11,437 nucleotides of DNA from Myxococcota bacterium (GTDB lineage Bacteria > Myxococcota_A > UBA9160 > PR03), in NCBI GenBank assembly GCA_030066475.1, contig JASJBO010000232.1, positions 1 through 11,437 of the forward strand, in the 5' to 3' direction. The notes under the pieces were generated by a model. It ran no database searches and had not been told where the DNA came from. It saw nothing but the letters and a program-made list of their open reading frames with translations. The position numbers and the translations under genes are program-made. Positions within the stretch are counted from its first letter, which is position 1. Each line of letters opens with the position of its first letter. Of this stretch, positions 6,318 to 11,437 are shown piece by piece.

Positions 6318-8071
6318 GACAGCAGCGCCTCCGGCAGCTCGACGACGCGCGCGCGCAGCCACTCGCCCAGGCTCTTCGCCTGCGGGTCCTGGCGCGCCGA
6401 GGCGGCGACGCCCTCTTCCAGCAGCCCGTGCACCACGAAGTTGAGCGAGCGGATGTTGGGGAGCCGGTAACGGTCGACCGGCAGCTCTGCGACCTCGGGC
6501 AGCAGCTCGCGCAGGCGCTCCTCGGTGAGGAACTGATCGAGCCAAGCCCACGCCGCGTCGCTGCGCGCGAACACGCCCAGGTTGGCGTTGCCGCCCTTGT
6601 CGCCCGAGCGCGCGCCGTAGACGGCACCCAGCGGCGCGCGCCGGGTCGCGCCGCCGGGCGCGGCCGCCGACGGCTCGGCCGGCGCCGCGACCGACGCCGA
6701 GACCGCCGGGATCACCGACGACACCTCGCGCGTCTCGCCGCCCAGCACGACCACCTCCTGCGGCACGACCTCCGCGGGCACGGTGGCCGGCTCGTACACG
6801 CCGAAGGGGCGCCCCGGCCCGGGGCCGCCGCCCACGCCGAAGAAGCCGGGGATGCTGGCCAGCGCCAGCTCGATCACGGCGTTCGAGAAGGCGCGGCCCA
6901 CCTTCTTCTCGTCGGGGTCCTTGGCGCTGATCTTCAGGATGGCGACGGCCTGCTCGTTGGTCTCGGGGTCGGGCTGGTCGGTGCGGACCAGGCGCGTCCG
7001 GATCGAGGCGAAGTCGCTCGGGTCGTACGGGCACGCCTCCCAGAACGACTCCTCCACCAGCTTCGCCTTGGCCTCGACGTCGAGGCCGGTCAGGCACACG
7101 CTCATGTCGTTGCGGAAGCCGCCCGGGCGGTTGATGCAAACCTTGAGCGTGGCCGGCGGCGGCTCGCCCTGGATGCCGTGCATGCGCACCCGGTCGTCGG
7201 CAACCTGCTCGAGCTGGATCGTGTCGAAGCGGGTGGTGACGTCGGGGCCGAGGTACTCGGGCCCGCCGATCTCGTAGAGGAGCTGCGAGGTGACAGTGCC
7301 GACCGAGACTTCGCCGCCGGTGCCGTCGTGCTTGCCGATCACCGAGCTGCCGTCGGCCGCGATCTCCGCCCAGGGGAAGCCGACCCGGGTCATCCCGGGC
7401 ACCTCCTGGAAGAAGGAGTAGTTGCCGCCGGTCGCCTGGGTGCCGCACTCGATCACGTGGCCGGCCGCGACCGCGCCCGCCAGCGGGCTCCAGTCGCTGC
7501 GCGTCCAGCCGTGGTGCCAGGCCGCGGGGCCGCAGACGATCGCGGCGTCGGTGGTGCGGCCGGTGATCACGATGTCGGCGCCCTGCGCGAGGGCGTCGAC
7601 GATGCCCCAGCACCCCAGGTAGGCGTTGGCGGTGAGGAAGGCCGAGGCGTCCTTGATCGGCTCGCCGGTCTCGAAGTGGCGGAGCTGGTCGGCGGCGATC
7701 AGCTCGCTCATGCGCGGCACCAGGTCGTCGCCGCGCACGTAGGCGATCTTCGGGTTGAGCCCCAGCTTCTCGGCCACCTCGGCCACGGCGGCGGCGCAGC
7801 CGTCGGGGTCGAGCCCGCCGGCGTTGCTCACCACCTTGATGCCCCGGTCGAGGCAGGTGCCCATCACCTGCTCCATCTGCGCGACGAAGGTCCGCGCGTA
7901 GCCGCCGCCCGGCCGCTTGACCCGCGTGCGCGCCAGGATCAGCATGGTCAGCTCGGCCAGCCAGTCGCCGGTGAGCACGTCGATCGGGTCGCCCTCCACC
8001 ATCTCGCGGGCCGCCGAGAGGCGGTCGCCGAAGAAGCCCGAGCAGTTCGCGATGCGGATCGGGTCGGCCAT
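6314..8071 (-). CDS. AtuA-family acyclic terpene utilisation protein (DUF1446)
   Basis: The 585-aa product matches the AtuA/DUF1446 family over its length: ADPIRIANCSGFFGDRLSAA at the start, GDWLAELTMLIL (35-46), GGGYARTFVAQ (55-65), VSNAGGLDP (81-89), ITGRTTDAA (169-177), GGNYSFFQEVP (215-225), then an Ala/Pro linker (about 455-482) and a C-terminal AtuA-like domain with YGARSGDKGGNANLG (485-499) and LPNIRSLNFVVHGLL (537-551). In Pseudomonas, atuA belongs to the citronellol/geraniol degradation cluster next to geranyl-CoA carboxylase genes; its biochemical activity is not firmly known. ATG 8071 is chosen because AGGAGGAG lies just upstream; an in-frame ATG at 8140 adds 23 residues and lacks such a site. 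No signal peptide, so cytoplasmic. It lies 91 bases after the carboxylase alpha gene and overlaps the TetR gene by 4 bases. I give no symbol because orthology to atuA proper is unproven. Confidence 0.9.
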   Translation of the reverse strand: MADPIRIANCSGFFGDRLSAAREMVEGDPIDVLTGDWLAELTMLILARTRVKRPGGGYARTFVAQMEQVMGTCLDRGIKVVSNAGGLDPDGCAAAVAEVAEKLGLNPKIAYVRGDDLVPRMSELIAADQLRHFETGEPIKDASAFLTANAYLGCWGIVDALAQGADIVITGRTTDAAIVCGPAAWHHGWTRSDWSPLAGAVAAGHVIECGTQATGGNYSFFQEVPGMTRVGFPWAEIAADGSSVIGKHDGTGGEVSVGTVTSQLLYEIGGPEYLGPDVTTRFDTIQLEQVADDRVRMHGIQGEPPPATLKVCINRPGGFRNDMSVCLTGLDVEAKAKLVEESFWEACPYDPSDFASIRTRLVRTDQPDPETNEQAVAILKISAKDPDEKKVGRAFSNAVIELALASIPGFFGVGGGPGPGRPFGVYEPATVPAEVVPQEVVVLGGETREVSSVIPAVSASVAAPAEPSAAAPGGATRRAPLGAVYGARSGDKGGNANLGVFARSDAAWAWLDQFLTEERLRELLPEVAELPVDRYRLPNIRSLNFVVHGLLEEGVAASARQDPQAKSLGEWLRARVVELPEALLS

Positions 8072-8075
8072 CGTG

Positions 8076-8083
8076 CTCCTCCT
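8076..8083 (-). promoter_or_regulatory. Strong ribosome-binding site of the AtuA-family gene
   Basis: AGGAGGAG on the - strand, its AGGAGG core 6 bases before ATG 8071. It decides the start and shows that this gene, unlike the coupled genes of the operon, has independent initiation. Confidence 0.75.
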
Positions 8084-8162
8084 AGCTGATGGACTTCGCT
8101 CGCCTGCGGCTCGCTGCGCGCGCCCTGCGGGCGCTTGCAAGGGGCTTCTGCCGCGCAGGCTC
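8084..8162. repeat. Intergenic hairpin region, possible dispersed repeat
   Basis: The gap between the carboxylase alpha stop and the AtuA gene contains a perfect GCGCCC-TGC-GGGCGC hairpin (8120-8134) next to GCGAGC direct repeats (- strand, GCGAGCCGCAGGCGAGCGAA, about 8096-8115). The GCGAGC...GCGAAGTCCATC pattern is of a type I recall between genes in other GC-rich genomes, so a dispersed intergenic repeat is possible. It could also act as an internal processing or attenuation site. There is only one copy in this window. Confidence 0.35.
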
Positions 8163-10097
8163 CTAGTCGTTCGCGTCGGGCTGGACGACGAGCAGCAGCG
8201 TGCCCGCCTCGACCTGCTCGCCCTGCGCCACGCGCACCTCGGTGACGACGCCGTCCTCGGCCGCGCGCATCGGGTGCTCCATCTTCATCGCCTCGAGCAC
8301 CACCACCGTGTCGCCCGCGCTCACGCGATCGCCCACCTGCACCCGCAGGTCGATCACCTTGCCCGGCATCTGCGCCACGAAGCCGCCCGCGTCGTCCTCG
8401 GCGCCCGGCAGCACGAAGCGCGGGCGCTCGCGGAAGGCCACGTCGCCGCGGGGCCCGCGCACGTAGAGGCGGTCGCCGGCGCGCGTGACGCGCGCGTCGA
8501 CGCGGCGCCCGCCGATCTCGGCATCGATCCCGTCCTCGCGCCAGGCGTGCACCCGCGCGGCCGTGCCGTCCGAGAAGCGGAAGCTCCCGTCGCGGCGCGA
8601 CTGGTAGAGCACCGTGACGGGGGTCTCGCCGTGGTCGAGCACGAGCTTCTGGTCGGGCAGCCGCGCGTTGCGCCAGCCCGAGGGCACCTGGGCGAGCACC
8701 GTGGCGTCGCGCCGGTTGGCGCCCTGCACCCAGAGCGCGGCCAGCCGCGCCAGGAGCGTGCGCTCGTCCTCGCCGGGCTCGAGCGCGCGCGGCGGCTTCA
8801 CCCGCTCGATGAAGTCGGTCGTGGTGTCGCCGGCCAGGAACTCGGGCGTGCGCAGGGTGGCGACCAGGAAGTCGCGGTTGGTGGTGACGCCGCCCAGGTG
8901 GGTACGCGCCAGGGCGAGCGCCAGCCGGCCCGCCGCCTCGCGGCGCGTCGGCGCGTGGGCGATCACCTTGGCCAGCATCGGGTCGAAGTCGGTGCCGATC
9001 ACCGAGCCCTGCGCGACGCCCGAGTCCCAGCGCACGGCCGGGGTCTCGGCGGGCGCGAAGGCCTCGAGCGTGCCGGTGGCGGGCAGGAAGCCGTTGGCCG
9101 GGTCCTCGGCGTAGAGCCGCGCCTCGACGGCGGCGCCCGCGAAGCGCAGGTCGCCCTGCTCGTAGCCGAGCGGCTCGCCCGCCGCGACGCGGAGCTGCTC
9201 GCGCACCAGGTCGATGCCGGTCACCAGCTCGGTCACCGGGTGCTCCACCTGGAGGCGCGTGTTGACCTCGAGGAAGAAGAACTCGCCGGTGTCGTCGTCG
9301 AGCAGGAACTCGACGGTGCCCGCCGACTGGTAGCCGAGCTCGCGCGCCAGCCGCAGCGCCGCCTCGCCCATCGCCTCGCGCAGCGCCGCGTCGACGCGCG
9401 GCGAGGGCGACTCCTCCAGGATCTTCTGGTGGCGGCGCTGGATCGAGCACTCGCGCTCGCCCAGGTGGACGACGTTGCCGTGCGCGTCGCCCAGGATCTG
9501 GATCTCGATGTGGCGCGCGCGCGCCACGTAGCGCTCGAGGAACACCCGGTCGTCGCCGAAGCCGCCCAGCGCCTCGCGCCGGGCCGCCGCGATCGACTCC
9601 ACCAGGTCGTCGGCCGACTCGACGATGCGCATGCCCTTGCCGCCGCCCCCGGCCGCGGCCTTCACCAGCAGCGGGTAGCCCACAGCGGCGGCCGCGTTCG
9701 GGTCCTCCGAGCCGGGCAGGGTCGGGACCTGCGCCTTCTCGGCCAGCGCCTTGGCCGCGATCTTGTCGCCCATCCGCGTGATCGCCTCGGGCGAGGGACC
9801 CACCCAGGCCAGCCCGGCGGCGCTCACAGCGGCGGCGAAGTCGGCGTTCTCGGACAGGAAGCCGTAGCCGGGGTGCACGGCGCCCGCGCCGGTGGTGCGA
9901 GCGGCCTCGAGGATGGCATCGGCGTCGAGGTAGCCCGTCTCGAGGCGCACGGCCTCGTCGGCGTCGTCGACGAAGGGCGCGCCCGCGTCGGCGTCGACGT
10001 AGACGGCGACGCAGCGGATGCCCATGTCGTGGGCACTGCGGATCACGCGCCGGGCGATCTCCCCGCGGTTCGCGACGAGAAGCGTTTCGAAGCTCAC
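8163..10097 (-). CDS. Biotin-dependent acyl-CoA carboxylase, alpha subunit (biotin carboxylase + biotin carrier)
   Basis: The 644-aa protein carries an N-terminal biotin carboxylase (about 1-445): LLVANRGEIARRVIRSA at 6-22, HPGYGFLSEN 75-84, the ATP-grasp glycine loop AGGGGKGMR 149-157, and FFFLEVNTRLQVEHPVTE 273-290 with catalytic and Mg-binding residues. A less conserved beta-rich region (about 450-570) is the subunit-contact domain, and a biotin carrier domain (about 575-644) holds EAMKMEH with K605 as the biotinylated lysine. It carboxylates biotin with ATP and bicarbonate for transfer by the beta subunit. Length and layout fit the alpha subunits of methylcrotonyl- and geranyl-CoA carboxylases (~650-670 aa). 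GTG 10097 overlaps the beta-subunit stop as GTGA, implying coupled translation and matched amounts. The exact acyl-CoA cannot be read from this subunit. Confidence 0.95.
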   Translation of the reverse strand: MSFETLLVANRGEIARRVIRSAHDMGIRCVAVYVDADAGAPFVDDADEAVRLETGYLDADAILEAARTTGAGAVHPGYGFLSENADFAAAVSAAGLAWVGPSPEAITRMGDKIAAKALAEKAQVPTLPGSEDPNAAAAVGYPLLVKAAAGGGGKGMRIVESADDLVESIAAARREALGGFGDDRVFLERYVARARHIEIQILGDAHGNVVHLGERECSIQRRHQKILEESPSPRVDAALREAMGEAALRLARELGYQSAGTVEFLLDDDTGEFFFLEVNTRLQVEHPVTELVTGIDLVREQLRVAAGEPLGYEQGDLRFAGAAVEARLYAEDPANGFLPATGTLEAFAPAETPAVRWDSGVAQGSVIGTDFDPMLAKVIAHAPTRREAAGRLALALARTHLGGVTTNRDFLVATLRTPEFLAGDTTTDFIERVKPPRALEPGEDERTLLARLAALWVQGANRRDATVLAQVPSGWRNARLPDQKLVLDHGETPVTVLYQSRRDGSFRFSDGTAARVHAWREDGIDAEIGGRRVDARVTRAGDRLYVRGPRGDVAFRERPRFVLPGAEDDAGGFVAQMPGKVIDLRVQVGDRVSAGDTVVVLEAMKMEHPMRAAEDGVVTEVRVAQGEQVEAGTLLLVVQPDAND

Positions 10098-11437
10098 AGC
10101 CGGAACACCCCATAGCCGGGCGCGCCCTCGATCGGCGTGTTGCGCACGACCGAGAGGCAGATGCCGAGCACCGTGCGCGTGTCGCGCGGGTCGATGATGC
10201 CGTCGTCGCTGATGGCGCCGCTCGCCTCGAGCGCCACCGAGCCGCGCTCCTGCACCTCCTCGACGGCCGCGCGGATCTGCGCGTCGGCCTCCTCGTCGAA
10301 GGGCTCGCCCTTGCGCGCCGCCTGCCCGCGCCGGACGATCGACATGACGCCCGCGATCTGCTTGCCGCCCATCACCGCAATCTTGGCGCTCGGCCAGATG
10401 AAGGTGAAGCGGTTGTTGAAGGCGCGCCCCGACATCGCGTAGGTGCCGGCGCCGTAGGAGGCGCCGACGATGACCGTCAGGTGCGGCACCGTCGAGTTGG
10501 TCACCGCGTTGATCAGCTGCGAGCCCTTCTTGATGATGCCGGCGTGCTCGAAGTCGCGCCCCACGATGAAGCCGGTGAGGTTCTGCAGGAACACCAGCGG
10601 CACGTCGATCTGGTTGCAGAGCTGCACGAAGTGCGCGGCCTTCTCGGCCGACTCGGGGTAGATCACGCCGTTGTTGCCGAGCAGCCCCACGGGATAGCCG
10701 TGGATCGAGGCGAAGCCGCACACCATGGTCGGGCCGTAGCGCGGCTTGAACTCCTCGAAGCGCGAGCCGTCCACGATGCGCCCGATCACGTCGCGGATCT
10801 CGACGGGCCGCTTGAGCTCCGGGTCCATGACCCCGAGCAGCTCCTCGGGATCGAGCACCGGCTCGTCGGCGCGCAGCGAGGGCTCGGGGCCCGGCTTGCG
10901 CCAGTTCAGGTGCGAGACGATCTCGCGGCACAGGCGCAGCGCGTCGGGCTCGTCCTCGGCCAGGTACTCGCCCAGGCCCGAGATGTCGGCGTGCATCTGG
11001 GCGCCGCCCAGCGTCTCGTCGTCCGACTCCTCGCCGGTCGCCATCTTCACCAGCGGCGGCCCCGCCAGGAAGATCTTCGACTGCTTCTTGATCACCACGT
11101 TGTAGTCGGACATGCCGGGCTGGTAGGCGCCGCCCGCCGTCGACGAGCCGAACACGACGCAGACCGTGGGGATCTCGAGCTTCGAGAGCTCGATCATCTC
11201 GTAGAAGAAGCGGCCGGTCTCGGCGAAGTGGTCGACGCGGGCGCCGCCGGCCGGCGCGTCCTCGTCGCCGTCCTTCTTGCGCGAGGCGCCGCGCATGCGC
11301 AGGTCGGCGCCGGCCGACTCGACGAAGCTCACGTAGGGGATGCGGTTCTCGCGCGCGATCTGGAGCGCGCGCATCCACTTCTTCGCGACGTAGGGCGTGA
11401 GCGCGCCGCCCAGCACGGTGGGGTCGTTGGCGAAGAT
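10094..11437 (-). CDS. Acyl-CoA carboxylase, carboxyltransferase (beta) subunit, 5' end missing
   Basis: The frame is open to the right edge; 447 residues are visible, starting IFANDPTVLGGALTPYVAKK, and about 90 N-terminal residues should lie outside, judging by the ~535-aa family length. The N-terminal crotonase half shows FGSSTAGGAYQPGMSDY (GSSTAGGAY at visible 97-105) and the C-terminal half GASYGAGTYAMSGRAF (GASYGAG 325-331); these glycine-rich loops form the oxyanion holes that bind acyl-CoA and carboxybiotin. The enzyme moves the carboxyl group from biotin to the gamma-carbon of branched unsaturated, or the alpha-carbon of saturated, acyl-CoAs depending on subtype. Overall it resembles the methylcrotonyl/geranyl-CoA group, but has GGKQIAGVMSIV where that group usually has GGEQ, and a charged insertion near visible residues 52-70. 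Those differences leave the substrate open. First visible gene of the - strand operon; stop overlaps the alpha start. Confidence 0.93.
   Translation of the reverse strand: MFANDPTVLGGALTPYVAKKWMRALQIARENRIPYVSFVESAGADLRMRGASRKKDGDEDAPAGGARVDHFAETGRFFYEMIELSKLEIPTVCVVFGSSTAGGAYQPGMSDYNVVIKKQSKIFLAGPPLVKMATGEESDDETLGGAQMHADISGLGEYLAEDEPDALRLCREIVSHLNWRKPGPEPSLRADEPVLDPEELLGVMDPELKRPVEIRDVIGRIVDGSRFEEFKPRYGPTMVCGFASIHGYPVGLLGNNGVIYPESAEKAAHFVQLCNQIDVPLVFLQNLTGFIVGRDFEHAGIIKKGSQLINAVTNSTVPHLTVIVGASYGAGTYAMSGRAFNNRFTFIWPSAKIAVMGGKQIAGVMSIVRRGQAARKGEPFDEEADAQIRAAVEEVQERGSVALEASGAISDDGIIDPRDTRTVLGICLSVVRNTPIEGAPGYGVFRL

Noticed and set aside
5664..7613. 649-codon - strand frame suggesting a long N-terminal extension of the TetR protein
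   Set aside because: The part beyond 6317 is a shifted reading of the AtuA gene; TTG 6317 with an upstream GGAGG gives a normal 217-aa TetR length.
5648..8089. 813-codon + strand frame opposite the TetR and AtuA genes
   Set aside because: Antisense to two genes with clear family motifs; Arg/Ala-rich low complexity.
7917..10115. 732-codon + strand frame opposite the carboxylase alpha gene
   Set aside because: Antisense shadow; the - strand encodes a complete biotin carboxylase/carrier with its biotin motif.
8163..11378. Long - strand frame joining out-of-frame beta-subunit sequence to the alpha subunit, a possible fusion
   Set aside because: The part upstream of 10097 is a wrong-register reading of the beta gene; the GTGA overlap gives a proper separate start for the alpha subunit.
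1..11437. Search for CRISPR repeats, transposases, toxin-antitoxin pairs, tRNA or rRNA
   Set aside because: No regularly spaced repeats, no transposase or toxin motifs and no tRNA-like sequence were noticed by eye in either strand.

Overview
The window is GC-rich DNA from a Gram-negative bacterium. A FadL-type outer-membrane channel and an exported alkylsulfatase imply an outer membrane and periplasm. The composition and the mix of a solitary AAA ATPase with an AtuA/acyl-CoA carboxylase operon would fit an environmental deltaproteobacterium-like lineage (Myxococcota or Binatia type), but the phylum cannot be fixed from this sequence. No rRNA, tRNA, CRISPR array, insertion sequence or phage gene was seen.

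Left part (1-4031). The window opens inside the last ~108 codons of a mechanosensitive (MscS-type) channel on the + strand. A 73-residue two-helix membrane protein of unknown role lies convergent to it on the - strand (403-624). Divergent from that small gene runs a tight + strand pair: a FadL/OMPP1 outer-membrane channel (707-1957) and, 22 bases later, a secreted metallo-beta-lactamase-fold alkyl/aryl-sulfatase (1980-4031). All seven known metal ligands of the sulfatase family are present. Together they read as an uptake-and-desulfation unit for amphiphilic alkyl sulfates.

Middle part (4032-5663). A solitary AAA/STAND-like ATPase (4130-5305, - strand) stands convergent to the sulfatase. It is visibly less GC-rich than its neighbours. 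Its upstream region holds a good -35/-10 pair placed so that the mRNA would be leaderless, plus a perfect 7-bp inverted repeat overlapping the -35. The remaining ~300 bases up to 5663 hold only small hairpins and a doubtful 20-codon ORF.

Right part (5664-11437, all - strand). Read in transcription order from the right edge: carboxyltransferase (beta) subunit of a biotin-dependent acyl-CoA carboxylase (5' end outside the window), its biotin carboxylase/biotin carrier (alpha) subunit, an AtuA-family (DUF1446) protein, and a TetR-family regulator. beta/alpha and AtuA/TetR each overlap by 4 bases with non-ATG starts, which argues for translational coupling; a 91-base gap with a hairpin separates alpha from AtuA. 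The set resembles the core of acyclic-terpene (geranyl-CoA) or leucine-type branched acyl-CoA catabolism, with the true acyl-CoA substrate undetermined. The promoter should lie beyond the right edge.

Nothing here is a clearly new system. The most interesting points are the FadL-alkylsulfatase pairing, the operator-like palindrome with leaderless promoter of the ATPase, and the compact carboxylase-AtuA-TetR operon with an unusual carboxyltransferase motif.
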